Source: Gilvimarinus japonicus
GTDB lineage: Bacteria > Pseudomonadota > Gammaproteobacteria > Pseudomonadales > Cellvibrionaceae
Direction: 5' to 3'
NCBI RefSeq assembly: GCF_042847215.1
Contig: NZ_AP031500.1
Span: forward strand, 2,170,001 to 2,234,000
Length of the DNA: 64,000 bases
Shown piece after piece: positions 41,981 through 51,305 of the stretch (position 1 is its first letter; every line of letters begins with the position of its first letter). The notes beneath the pieces are model-generated. The model searched no databases. It was not told where the DNA came from and saw only the letters and a program-made list of their open reading frames with translations. Position numbers and translations under genes: made by a program.

Positions 41981-42538
41981 TTATCCCATTGGGGGCAGCT
42001 TTGAGGTATCGATGTTTTCACCGATAAACCGAGAAATTTTACTCCAGTTTTTACTGACTAACTCGACATCTTTCGGGTCAGCCGTAACGTCCCCGCCCAT
42101 CATTTCCTTCACCATTTGTGCCTGTTCGGCGGGCAAGTTTTTCAGCATCATGTTTTGCATATGCACCTGGATTGCCTGTGCGATACGCGTACTGATACGA
42201 ATGTAACTGCCCGCACTGTCCCAATCTTTTTGGTTTAACACCTTATAAACGTCGTCGTACACGCCTTCATCTTTAAGCAGTTGATCCATCAACTTATTCT
42301 GCTCTTCGACGTCCATCGCCTTGAATTCATCTTGGGTATACTTTTTGGTAATCTCAGACTCTTGAGAAATCCTTTCAAACACATCTTGCATTGGAATAAA
42401 TTCAGTCGTGGTCGCCAGCCACTTATCTAGGGTGGCCGAATTCAGCGGCTCTGCCGCCCACCCTTGCGCCGTAAACACAACACAACACAACAACAAAAAC
42501 ACCCGCAACCGGGCAGCCGGACACTGGCCTATCTTCAT
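41981..42538 (-). CDS. Periplasmic protein of unknown function
   Basis: 185 residues. The N terminus RLRVFLLLCCVVFTAQGWAA is a signal peptide with a cleavage site near AWA/A-E, so the mature protein is about 155 residues and probably periplasmic. The mature part is mostly helical, charged, with no cysteines, and holds the repeated-looking segments FERISQESEITKKY and SKISRFIGENIDTSKL. I do not recognise the family; the pattern of short helices resembles several small proteobacterial envelope proteins of unknown role. A single gene between the pirin gene and a membrane protein. Confidence 0.72.
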   Translation of the reverse strand: MKIGQCPAARLRVFLLLCCVVFTAQGWAAEPLNSATLDKWLATTTEFIPMQDVFERISQESEITKKYTQDEFKAMDVEEQNKLMDQLLKDEGVYDDVYKVLNQKDWDSAGSYIRISTRIAQAIQVHMQNMMLKNLPAEQAQMVKEMMGGDVTADPKDVELVSKNWSKISRFIGENIDTSKLPPMG

Positions 42539-42684
42539 ACGACGCTCCTATCACCTATATTTATCGCCAGTAAAACACCGGCATTCAATTTTAAAATCAT
42601 ACAATGGTCTCAGACGACACGATAACCTAACGGCTGGGCACATTACGTGTTGCAGCTAACAAATTACAGCGATACGCCTACTCG

Positions 42685-43074
42685 CTAAGCCAAACGCAAA
42701 CTGATCGCAGCCGCCAGCGCCCAAATAAATGCAAACGCATACACCACGACCGGCATCAGCATGCCAAGTTCCAAACCGGCCACACCGTACGTCGTGGTAT
42801 AAGGGAAAATCACAAATAATTGAATCAAGCTAACAATTAGCGCCAGCACCGCCGACTTTAGCAGCCAGCGCGAGCCAAACAGGGGCAGTAAAAATAAAAA
42901 GCCCCACAAACCACCCCAAACAATACGCGGGTAAAGCCAGTGGGCCGACAGGGCCGGTGCCCAACGTACGCCCATTGCCTGAGTGATACCGTAACGCCCG
43001 GCCAACCACATGGCCAACGCACTTACCAGCGCCCCGAGTGCCCCAGCGGCAAACACCAACATCCATCTTCTCAT
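42685..43074 (-). CDS. Small four-helix membrane protein of unknown function
   Basis: 129 residues with four predicted membrane helices (about 5-25, 48-68, 70-92 and 100-127), each rich in Ala, Leu and Val, and short loops. It starts with MRRWMLVFAAGALGAL. No motif was recognised. It is divergent from the ABC exporter gene; the 163-bp gap holds both promoters. Confidence 0.7.
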   Translation of the reverse strand: MRRWMLVFAAGALGALVSALAMWLAGRYGITQAMGVRWAPALSAHWLYPRIVWGGLWGFLFLLPLFGSRWLLKSAVLALIVSLIQLFVIFPYTTTYGVAGLELGMLMPVVVYAFAFIWALAAAISLRLA

Positions 43075-43237
43075 GATCTAGTAATACTCATATGACAAAG
43101 TGATAACCCACAGGGCTGACGGCGCGGCAAGGATATTTGCTACAATAGCGGCCCTTGCGAAGCACGCCTACCCCACTGATAAAATGCCCAATTTTAGCGG
43201 GCCCTTGAAACAAGCCAGCATTAATAAAAGGTGCCCT

Positions 43238-45067
43238 ATGTTTGCATTTTTCGAACAGTTGCTCAAACCCTTCCCCCAAGAGGGCCCAATACGTCCACCT
43301 AAAGGGTTGCTGGCATTTTGCCTATATTTTACTCGCGGCGCTAAGCGCTATTTGCTGCTAATGGCGCTCTTGTCGGCTACTATCGCTATCATTGAGGTGT
43401 CGCTATTTGGCGCCTTAGGCAGTTTAGTTGATTGGCTTAACAACACCTCACCCGACACCCTCTGGCAAGATTATGGTGTAACCTTAACCACCATTGCCCT
43501 CGTATTGCTCATCGGGCTACCGTTGGTTATTGCGCTGCACGCGCTGTTTATACACCAAACGATGCTGGGTAACTTTCCTATGGCGATCCGCTGGAAGGCG
43601 CATCAATACTTGCTCGGGCAAAGCGTGGGCTTCTTTCAGGATGAGTTTTCCGGCCGCTTGGCTACCCGCGTTATGCAAACCGCGCTAGCGGTGCGCGAAA
43701 CCGTCATGAAGATGCTGGATGTTGCGGTTTATATCGGCGTATATTTTGGCAGTATGATCTTACTGATGGGCGCCCTCGACTGGCGCTTGGCCATCCCGAT
43801 GCTAGTCTGGGTGCTAGGTTATATCGGCACACTTTATTACTTTTTACCCAAACTCCGTAAAATCTCGACCACACAGGCCGACGCCCGCGCCGAAATGACC
43901 GGCCGCATTGTCGACACATACACCAATATTCATACAGTCAAACTTTTCTCCCACGCTGGGCGCGAGGCAAGCTACGCCCGCGAAGGCATGAACCAGTTTC
44001 TTCAAACTGTGCATCCGCAAATGCGCTTGGTGACCATACTCAATGTCTGCGTCTGGAGCTTAAACGCCTTGCTGATATTCTCACTCGCCGCGCTCGCGAT
44101 AACTCTTTGGACGCAGGCGGCCATTACCACCGGCGCAATCGCCACCGCACTCGCCATGGTGTTGCGTATTAACGGTATGTCGCAGTGGATTATGTGGGAG
44201 ATTTCTTCGCTGTTTGAAAACATAGGTACAGTGCAAGATGGCGCCAACACACTGACAAAACCTTTTAGCATCACCGACCAACCCAACGCTCAAGCGCTGC
44301 AGGTTAACCAAGGCAGCATCGCGTTTAACAACCTGAGCTTTGATTACGGCGAAGGTAAAAATGTTATCGAGCGGTTTAACCTCACCATCAACAATGGCGA
44401 AAAAATTGGCTTGGTAGGTCGCTCCGGCGCGGGGAAATCAACCCTGGTGAATCTACTATTGCGCTTTTACGATGTCAGCAAAGGCAGCCTGACAATCGAC
44501 GGACAAGAGATTAGCCAAGTCTCGCAAGAGAGCTTGCGACAACATATTGGCATGGTCACGCAAGACACCTCACTGTTGCATCGCTCGATTCGCGACAACC
44601 TGCTCTACGGCCGCCCCGACGCTACAGAGGCGCAAATGATCGCGGCCGCCAAACAAGCGCAAGCCCATGAGTTTATTCTAGGCTTAAAAGACGCAAAAGG
44701 CCGTACCGGTTACGACGCCCACGTTGGTGAACGTGGTGTAAAGCTATCCGGGGGCCAACGCCAGCGCGTCGCCATTGCTCGCGTATTGCTGAAAGATGCT
44801 CCCATACTCATACTCGATGAAGCGACCTCTGCACTCGACTCGGAAGTCGAATCAGTGATCCAAAGTAACCTAACCTATCTAATGGGTAATAAAACCGTTA
44901 TCGCTATTGCCCACAGATTGTCAACCATTGCCGCGTTAGATCGACTGATTGTGTTAGACCAAGGGCGTATCGTTGAGCAAGGGACGCATCAGGAATTGAT
45001 CGCTCAGCAAGGGGTTTATGCGCAGTTGTGGGCGCATCAGTCGGGAGGTTTTTTGGGGGAAGAGTAA
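43238..45067 (+). CDS. ABC exporter, fused permease and ATPase
   Basis: 609-residue half-transporter (ATG 43238; AAAAGG 7 nt upstream; upstream ORF is rejected). Six membrane helices (type 1 ABC exporter domain, residues about 40-330) precede the nucleotide-binding domain: Walker A GLVGRSGAGKSTLVNLL, Q loop VTQDTSLLHRSIRDNLL, signature LSGGQRQRVAIARVLLK, Walker B ILILDEATSAL and the H loop AIAHRL. The MsbA/multidrug/ATM1-like class works as a homodimer; the substrate is unknown. It faces the DUF815 gene tail to tail, 161 bp away. Confidence 0.92.
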   Translation: MFAFFEQLLKPFPQEGPIRPPKGLLAFCLYFTRGAKRYLLLMALLSATIAIIEVSLFGALGSLVDWLNNTSPDTLWQDYGVTLTTIALVLLIGLPLVIALHALFIHQTMLGNFPMAIRWKAHQYLLGQSVGFFQDEFSGRLATRVMQTALAVRETVMKMLDVAVYIGVYFGSMILLMGALDWRLAIPMLVWVLGYIGTLYYFLPKLRKISTTQADARAEMTGRIVDTYTNIHTVKLFSHAGREASYAREGMNQFLQTVHPQMRLVTILNVCVWSLNALLIFSLAALAITLWTQAAITTGAIATALAMVLRINGMSQWIMWEISSLFENIGTVQDGANTLTKPFSITDQPNAQALQVNQGSIAFNNLSFDYGEGKNVIERFNLTINNGEKIGLVGRSGAGKSTLVNLLLRFYDVSKGSLTIDGQEISQVSQESLRQHIGMVTQDTSLLHRSIRDNLLYGRPDATEAQMIAAAKQAQAHEFILGLKDAKGRTGYDAHVGERGVKLSGGQRQRVAIARVLLKDAPILILDEATSALDSEVESVIQSNLTYLMGNKTVIAIAHRLSTIAALDRLIVLDQGRIVEQGTHQELIAQQGVYAQLWAHQSGGFLGEE

Positions 45068-45192
45068 TTGGGTTAGCGCGCGGCTATTATACGCCGCGGC
45101 CAGCAGCATGGTGGCCTACAACTTACACCTGGCCCACTTACCGGCCCTTCGCCGCCGGGCGAGCGACAAAGGACTAATAACCCCAAGCGTAA

Positions 45193-45218
45193 ACCGCTGT
45201 CGATCCTATGACAGCGGT
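45193..45218. repeat. Hairpin between ABC exporter and DUF815 gene
   Basis: ACCGCTGTC (45193-45201) pairs with GACAGCGGT (45210-45218) across 8 nt. It sits just after the stop of the DUF815 gene (10 nt on its strand) and 130 bp after the exporter gene, so it may end one or both transcripts, though no T-run is seen. Confidence 0.5.
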
Positions 45219-45228
45219 AGTCTTACGT

Positions 45229-46086
45229 TTACTCCTTTAAACTTAACGCCCCAATCGTATCCCGGGCAAATTGCCATGCGACCCGGCCGCTGCGCGAGCC
45301 ACGGGTCATGGTCCAGCGCAGCGCATCGGCACGCATGTCATCGCTCCAGGTGCCGCCCATGTCTTCAATCCAAAAACGCGCCGCCGCCAGATACTCCTCT
45401 TGCCTAAAGGGGTAAAAACTCAGCCACAATCCAAAACGTTCAGCCAAAGATGTTTTCTCTTCGATGCTATCGCCCGGCCGAATTTCGCCATGTTCTTGCG
45501 TGGTTTCAAGATTCTCACTCATTTTATGGGGCAGTAAGTGGCGCCGATTACTGGTGGCGTAAAACAAAACGTTATCGCCGGGGGCGCAAATAGAGCCGTC
45601 CAACGCCGACTTAAGGGCTTTGTAATGATGCTCACCTTCTTCGAAGGACAGATCATCGCAATAAACGATAAAGCGTTCCGGGCGACCAGAAATTTGTTGC
45701 AACAGGTCTCCTAAACTTGATAAGTCGGGCTTGTCGATTTCAATGAGTTTGACGCTATCTTGATATTGGTACCAGCAAGCCTTGATTAGGGTAGATTTAC
45801 CTGTGCCCCGCGAGCCGGTCAGCAGTACGTTATTCGCCGGCTTACCGGCGGCAAACTGGGCGGTATTGCGCAGCACAGCCGCTTTCTGTCGATCGACATT
45901 CTGCAGTGCATCTAAAGCAATGTGATGAGGGTTGTCTACGCCTTGCAAGTAACCACCACCCGAACTGTTGCGCCAGTAAAAAGCCGGCGCACTCCAGTCA
46001 GTTGCGGGAGGAGCTGTGGGCAGCAACCGCTCTAAACGGTCGATGAGCGAGTCGACACGGGTTAGCAAATGATCAAAATCAGCCAT
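45229..46086 (-). CDS. DUF815-family AAA ATPase
   Basis: 285-residue ATPase of the DUF815 (YhaP-like) family, which are AAA+ proteins of unknown role. Walker A LLTGSRGTGKSTLIKACW (about 88-105), Walker B region ERFIVYCDDLSFEEG, sensor-like NVLFYATSNRRHLLP and the C-terminal RMAADALRWTMTRGSRSGR region are visible; DDMRADALRW is as read. It lies 23 nt after the voltage-gated channel gene and is the last gene of a long minus-strand run that contains the Mks condensin. Substrate and partners unknown. Confidence 0.9.
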   Translation of the reverse strand: MADFDHLLTRVDSLIDRLERLLPTAPPATDWSAPAFYWRNSSGGGYLQGVDNPHHIALDALQNVDRQKAAVLRNTAQFAAGKPANNVLLTGSRGTGKSTLIKACWYQYQDSVKLIEIDKPDLSSLGDLLQQISGRPERFIVYCDDLSFEEGEHHYKALKSALDGSICAPGDNVLFYATSNRRHLLPHKMSENLETTQEHGEIRPGDSIEEKTSLAERFGLWLSFYPFRQEEYLAAARFWIEDMGGTWSDDMRADALRWTMTRGSRSGRVAWQFARDTIGALSLKE

Positions 46087-46109
46087 GTTATTGCTCCGCG
46101 GTAAATCAA

Positions 46110-46982
46110 TTATAAATTTCTGGTTTTATCAGACGGGGGTTTATCAGCTGCCTGTTGCGCCAGCAGTAAATCGACCGAGCGCTGCAAGTTTGTCAGCTGC
46201 GTTTCAAGGTCTTTGCGCGCGGGCTGCTCGCCCTCCTCTTCTATTTGTCGTGCCTGATTTTCTTTTTCAATCACATTAACCACAATACCGATAATCATAT
46301 TCAAAAAGGCAAACGCGGTCAGAAAAATAAAACTGACGTAAAATATCCAGCTTAACGGATAGACCTCCATTGTTTCGTACATAACATCGGTCCAATCTTC
46401 AAATGTCATGACCCGAAACAAGGTGAGCATACTGATGGCGATATCGCCCCAAAGCACGTCATTGATATCGGCAAAAAACAAGCTGCCGATGGCGCCGTAA
46501 ATATAGAAAATTATAAACATTAGCAGCGCCACGTAGCCCAATTGTGGCAAGGCTTTAAGAAGCGAACTTAACAAAATGCGCAATTCGGGAATGATGGAAA
46601 CCATCCGCAGTACGCGAAACACCCGAATCAAACGGCCCACCAAGGCCATATCACTGTTTTCGATAGGAATTAAACTGACGATGACAATAGCAGTATCGAA
46701 TATATTCCAGGCGGATTTAAAAAAGTCGCGCTTGCGTGGCTCACCCCAAAAGCGAATACTGACCTCCAGCAAAAAAAACAGGGTAATAGCCCAATCGAGC
46801 CCAACCACAATCTTGCTTGCCAGCGGTGGAATATCGTAAGTTTTAGCGCCAATAACCAGCGCCGAGAACACGATAATACTGACCACAAACAACTCAAAGG
46901 CTTTATTGCTACGCAGCCGGTTAAAGCGCGCCTGCCAAGAGTCACCCTCAGTGGGTAAGTTAACGGGTATCATCTCACTCAT
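46110..46982 (-). CDS. Voltage-gated cation channel (bacterial Nav/Cav type)
   Basis: 290-residue one-domain tetrameric channel: helices S1-S4 (about 28-130), S4 with Arg117, 120, 123 and 126 in the every-third pattern (RLIRVFRVLRM), pore S5-P-S6 (about 145-238) and a C-terminal neck/coiled coil with Glu, Gln and Lys (about 238-290). The selectivity filter reads T193-F-E-D-W-T-D199. Bacterial sodium channels have TLESWS; the designed calcium-selective CavAb has Asp at the positions of S178 and M181, and here these are Asp196 and Asp199. Calcium or mixed permeability is thus likely (inference). Located 34 nt after mksB, before the DUF815 ATPase. Confidence 0.93.
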   Translation of the reverse strand: MSEMIPVNLPTEGDSWQARFNRLRSNKAFELFVVSIIVFSALVIGAKTYDIPPLASKIVVGLDWAITLFFLLEVSIRFWGEPRKRDFFKSAWNIFDTAIVIVSLIPIENSDMALVGRLIRVFRVLRMVSIIPELRILLSSLLKALPQLGYVALLMFIIFYIYGAIGSLFFADINDVLWGDIAISMLTLFRVMTFEDWTDVMYETMEVYPLSWIFYVSFIFLTAFAFLNMIIGIVVNVIEKENQARQIEEEGEQPARKDLETQLTNLQRSVDLLLAQQAADKPPSDKTRNL

Positions 46983-47016
46983 AGTCTTTAGTTAGCCTGT
47001 TTATGATTCGGTGTTG

Positions 47017-50000
47017 CTACACAAACTCTTCCATAAAATCCAGCGTCGCCTGATGACTTACCTCGGCGCGATGCTCGGCCCATAGCTTACCTACTTTGTC
47101 GACATTGAGCTTTTGGCTATCGACCAGCACCCGGCTTTTGAGCTCGCCAATATAATCGGTGGTAGCGCACTTGGTAAACACTGTTTGGTGAGTAATGATA
47201 TCCATAAAGGGCCCGGACTTGCTGGTAGGCATAATAAACAACAGTTGCAAGCCAAGCGCTTCTGTTAAATAGCGGATTACCTCGCGGGAGCGATGTTCAT
47301 CCATTTTAGAAAACGCCTCATCCACTAGCACCATGCGCAAATGGGTGTCGCCCTCGTTAAACCTAAACGCCGAGGTAATCGCCGCAGCCCGTATAATATA
47401 GGCGGGCGTTTCCAGCTGGCCCCCAGAGCCAGTACCGTAGCGCGATAGCGCGATGGGCTCTTTACCCTCGGGCTGTTTATAAATCTCGTAACGCCGGTAG
47501 TGGCGGTAATCGGTGATGCGGGCCAATTCCCGCTCGGCCCGCTCACGGTCATCGTCCAGTAGCATGGCCATTAGATGATCGCGCACTTGACGGTGTTTAG
47601 CGCTTAGCTCATCCGAGAACAAGCCATCGCTCTCTTCCATACCGGGGTTGTGCATCACCGCTTTAAAAAACTGCCAGTAGTCGCGGTATTCGGCGACCCA
47701 CTCCCAACCAAAGTAAAAGCGCTCGCGGTCGGCGCCAAAACGGTGCTGTTTTAGCTCGTCGTTAAGCACCTCTAAGCTGCGGCCACCCTCTTCTACCGCT
47801 TGGTAAATAGAGTGACACAAATGGCTGACAAAAGTGTGATTAAAACTGGCGCGCAAGCGCGATAGCTCTTCGCTTTTGTTGGCGAGAATATTGTTATTCA
47901 GTTTGTTGTGCAGGCTGTCTAGTTGACCACGGGTACCGCATACCAAATTAAAATTGGCCACGTCTTGGTTAAAGTCGGGCTCAAAGGCAATCGCGTCGCC
48001 GCCGGCGTCGCGGTTGTACTCCAGCACTAAGCGCTGCAAGCGGTTAAGCAATGCCAATAGCTCACCATCGAGCGCCTCGTGCTCATTGCGATAGCGCGCG
48101 GCGGCATCGATTGATAACTCGTTATCGATACGCTCAAGGGCTATTTCAACATCAAAACTGGGCCATTTACCAGCGTGTAAACGCAGGTTGTGCTCGCACT
48201 GCTCGGCCGATTCCAGCAACTCTTCTTGACGCTCGGAACGGGCTTTAATATCCCCACCAAGCTGTTTTAAACGCTGCTCGATACCACCCTGGGTGCGATC
48301 AAGCTCCGCCATATCATCCAGCAATTTTCGCTCATCGGCGTGCAATTGTTGCAGTTTGTCTTCCAGATCCGAGAACTCGCTTAAGTCCAATTCGGTCAGC
48401 GCTTGCTCTAACTCGGCAATACGGCGCTGTTGCGTGGCAAGCTCGGTTAACACGTTACCGTAGGGGGTCGGCGCCAGTTGCTTGACGGCATCAGCCAGTT
48501 GTTTTAACTCGGCTAACTGGTCCGAGGCGCCGCGCCAATCGGCGTTTAAATTGACCAATGCTTCGCGCTTTGCCAGTAGTGCCCGCTCCCGGGCGCTTTG
48601 GCCAAACACCAAATCGGCATCGGCCATATCACAGCGGAACATGGCGTAATTGCCCGACGCCATACCATTGGCGGTAAGGCCGCGGCGGGTGTTGCGCAAT
48701 TGCTCGGCGTCCGATACGCAGCGCACAGATTCGTAACTGGCGCGCAGGTAGGCCTCGGCAGTGGCGTGACTAAAGCTCATCAAGGCAACGATCGACTCGG
48801 TATTGGGGGCCGTTTTGGCGACGTCCTCACGGGCTTTGCTGCCCTGAATGACCCGCGCGCGGCCCTCGCTTTTGGGCAGTTGCCGCACCAGTTGTATCGC
48901 GCGTGCCTCAAAATCGGGGTCCACCAAAATACCAAAACGAGCGCCACCTATGTAACCTTCAATAGCGCTTTGCCACTCTGGATCAAGCACCTCAACGTGA
49001 TCACACAACACCCGGGCGTCGGCGTCGGGATATTGCTGATTAATCGCCTTTAATGCAGTTGAAACGTAGCGTGGGTAACGCACCTGCGCACTTTGCAAGG
49101 CGTCGACTTCGGTTTGCAGCTGCTCTAGTTTTTGTTTGTTGCGCTGCGCCTCGCGGGTGCGATTAAACAGCAACTCACTCATGCGCTCGGCCAATGCGCC
49201 TTCGCGCCCCAACGGTTCGAGTACTTTATCGCTCAGCCCTTGTAAGGTCTGCGCCGCTTTAACTTGTTGCTCCAGCGGCGCACTGTCAATCCAGTCGTGA
49301 TTGAGCAGCCGGGGCAGTTCAATTAAATTGTCGGTCAGCTCGATAATCTGGCGCATCTCAGCGATACGCTCTTTCTCACCCAGCTGAGGAATCTCTAACA
49401 CCAGAGAAGTGCGCTGGGTAAGGCGCACTAACGTATCCAAGCCGCGCGCGTTGCGCTTTAACTGCTGATCGGCTTCACCCAAGCGGCCGGCCAGTTCGGC
49501 CAATGTGCGTTGGCTGGCATTGATATCGCGCTCCAGTGCGTCTTTGTCGCGCAGCGCGGCAACGCCCTGACGGCGCCCTTCTAACTCAATACTGTGTTGC
49601 CTTACCTCGTCGCGGCGCGTTTGCAATTGCGTGCGCTTGGTTTCGCACTGATTAAGCTCCGTGCGCTGCAGGTGTTGTTCATCTTTTGCTTTAACGTAAT
49701 CGCGCTGAGCGTATAAATAACTGGCGCGTGCGGCTTGATACGCAAGCTGTTGCTGTTGCAACCAAGAGTCGACAAATTGATCGGCGCACTGCCGTGCAGC
49801 GCCAATTACACCGATACGCTCGCGCAACGATTTGGCATCGGCTTCCATCGCGTGGATACGCTTGAGCATACTGGAAACATCGCCAATGGCGCGGCCAAGA
49901 TCGCGCGCCTCGAGAATCTCACTGGAGACAAACTGATCGATACTCGACACAGGCTTGTAGGCCATAAAACGCGAAAACGCCTGTGCCGCGCGGCGCGCTT

Positions 50001-50625
50001 CACGATCGGATACCGCATCGGGCTTGCCTCGCAAAGCCCCGTACAGGCGCGCTAGGTAGGCGCCCTTGCGCTCGTACCGCTCGACCTTATCGGCGCCAAA
50101 ACTGGTGCGCAGGCGCGTGTAGGCAACATCCAATGGCAAAACCCGCAAGTCGTCACCATCGGCTTTTTCCAACTCAGACAAACTAAAGCTGGCGGTATTA
50201 ATAATAAAAAATTCAATATCTCGCTGGCGCGCAACCGCTTGATTTCCGGCACGATCCAACAGGGCGCGCACACCAATAAGTGCGACAAAAGGCGAGCCGC
50301 TCTCGCCGGGTGTGGGGTGAAAGAGCCCCGCCAAATAACCATCGGCGCCATCTGGGCGGGCATAGCTGCCGTCATCACAACCGAGCACATAGGAGGCTAA
50401 CGTGCGCACGGTTTTACCTCCGCGACCGCGCTGAGTGCTTTCGTCTTGGCCTGGGTTAAAGTGAAACAAGCCATCATGGGCGGCAGTCATTAGGGTTTGA
50501 ATAGCGTCGGCGGCGGTGGTTTTGCCAGAGCCATTGCCACCGCTAAACAAATTGATTTTGTCAAAACTGAGGCAGCGATTGGGAATATTGCCCCAATTAA
50601 CGTAGAAAAATTCTCGTAAAAACAC
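47017..50625 (-). CDS. mksB: Condensin ATPase MksB (JetC-like SMC-like protein)
   Basis: 1202-residue SMC-like ATPase, the motor of an MksBEF condensin, which extrudes DNA loops. ABC-head features: Walker A GGNGSGKTTAAD (Lys35), aromatic/Q region, signature GTGSGGQLETPAYI (about 1095), Walker B MVLVDEAFSKMDE near 1130. Long coiled coils flank a central hinge-like section (about 500-680). The length is greater than Pseudomonas MksB (about 940) and nearer to Wadjet JetC (about 1100), so the exact branch needs a tree. Starts at GTG 50625, 2 nt after mksE. JetD is absent nearby. Confidence 0.88.
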   Translation of the reverse strand: MFLREFFYVNWGNIPNRCLSFDKINLFSGGNGSGKTTAADAIQTLMTAAHDGLFHFNPGQDESTQRGRGGKTVRTLASYVLGCDDGSYARPDGADGYLAGLFHPTPGESGSPFVALIGVRALLDRAGNQAVARQRDIEFFIINTASFSLSELEKADGDDLRVLPLDVAYTRLRTSFGADKVERYERKGAYLARLYGALRGKPDAVSDREARRAAQAFSRFMAYKPVSSIDQFVSSEILEARDLGRAIGDVSSMLKRIHAMEADAKSLRERIGVIGAARQCADQFVDSWLQQQQLAYQAARASYLYAQRDYVKAKDEQHLQRTELNQCETKRTQLQTRRDEVRQHSIELEGRRQGVAALRDKDALERDINASQRTLAELAGRLGEADQQLKRNARGLDTLVRLTQRTSLVLEIPQLGEKERIAEMRQIIELTDNLIELPRLLNHDWIDSAPLEQQVKAAQTLQGLSDKVLEPLGREGALAERMSELLFNRTREAQRNKQKLEQLQTEVDALQSAQVRYPRYVSTALKAINQQYPDADARVLCDHVEVLDPEWQSAIEGYIGGARFGILVDPDFEARAIQLVRQLPKSEGRARVIQGSKAREDVAKTAPNTESIVALMSFSHATAEAYLRASYESVRCVSDAEQLRNTRRGLTANGMASGNYAMFRCDMADADLVFGQSARERALLAKREALVNLNADWRGASDQLAELKQLADAVKQLAPTPYGNVLTELATQQRRIAELEQALTELDLSEFSDLEDKLQQLHADERKLLDDMAELDRTQGGIEQRLKQLGGDIKARSERQEELLESAEQCEHNLRLHAGKWPSFDVEIALERIDNELSIDAAARYRNEHEALDGELLALLNRLQRLVLEYNRDAGGDAIAFEPDFNQDVANFNLVCGTRGQLDSLHNKLNNNILANKSEELSRLRASFNHTFVSHLCHSIYQAVEEGGRSLEVLNDELKQHRFGADRERFYFGWEWVAEYRDYWQFFKAVMHNPGMEESDGLFSDELSAKHRQVRDHLMAMLLDDDRERAERELARITDYRHYRRYEIYKQPEGKEPIALSRYGTGSGGQLETPAYIIRAAAITSAFRFNEGDTHLRMVLVDEAFSKMDEHRSREVIRYLTEALGLQLLFIMPTSKSGPFMDIITHQTVFTKCATTDYIGELKSRVLVDSQKLNVDKVGKLWAEHRAEVSHQATLDFMEEFV

Positions 50626-50627
50626 GG

Positions 50628-51305
50628 TTAGTCCTCGCCCTCGGTATCGTCTAGCGTTACCGAGTCAACAGAGTCGGGAGTTGCTTGCAGCAGTTGGTCA
50701 ATCACACTATCGGATACGTAGTTAATAATGAGAGGGCGAACCCGCAACCAAGGCTCGGCTTGTTCGTCGTCGCTGTTGTAATCGATTAAGCGCAGCTGCT
50801 TAAGACCGCGCAGCAGGCGGCGCCTTTCCACCACCGGCTCTGGCAGATCGCGCCCCAGCAGGTTTTTAAGGCTCATGACCACAGATTCCATAGGGACCAA
50901 TACCGAGCCACCATCTTCAACCTGCCCCTCTCTTAACGCCTTGTCGTATTCAATCCGTAGCACTAATGCCAGCGCGATTTCGTGTTGGCCGAGTTTGCTG
51001 CGCATCCCCGTGTAAGGTAAATCGTCACTCTCGATGCCGGGAAAATCCGCGCCGGGCGGTAGCACGCGCACAAACTCATGCCGCGGGTCGTGTTGTAGGC
51101 GAATGCCGCTTAGGGCCAAATAATCGTGCAGGGCAATCTCAAGCCGCACAAAACGATCGTACAGCTCTTGCTCAATTTGGCTTTCATTGCGACACAAGAC
51201 GCCGTAATCAAGAAGGCGCATCACCAGCTCACGCCACGCCTCGAAGCTTACGTTGGCGCTCTCGAGCACTTGATTGAGTTCGCCCAAAAAAAGATTATCG
51301 CTCAC
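50628..51305 (-). CDS. mksE: Condensin subunit MksE (JetB-like, DUF4194)
   Basis: 225-residue kite-like (winged-helix) accessory subunit of MksBEF. DUF4194 landmarks: LSGIRLQHDPRHEFVRVLPPG (about 74-95) and a second conserved segment around residues 153-185 with SLKNLLGRDLPEPVVERRRLL. The C-terminal tail is acidic and ends in TLDDTEGED. The GTG start overlaps the mksF stop (GTGA), and mksB begins 2 nt later, so the three are translated together. Family wise, MksE and JetB are homologous. Confidence 0.85.
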   Translation of the reverse strand: MSDNLFLGELNQVLESANVSFEAWRELVMRLLDYGVLCRNESQIEQELYDRFVRLEIALHDYLALSGIRLQHDPRHEFVRVLPPGADFPGIESDDLPYTGMRSKLGQHEIALALVLRIEYDKALREGQVEDGGSVLVPMESVVMSLKNLLGRDLPEPVVERRRLLRGLKQLRLIDYNSDDEQAEPWLRVRPLIINYVSDSVIDQLLQATPDSVDSVTLDDTEGED

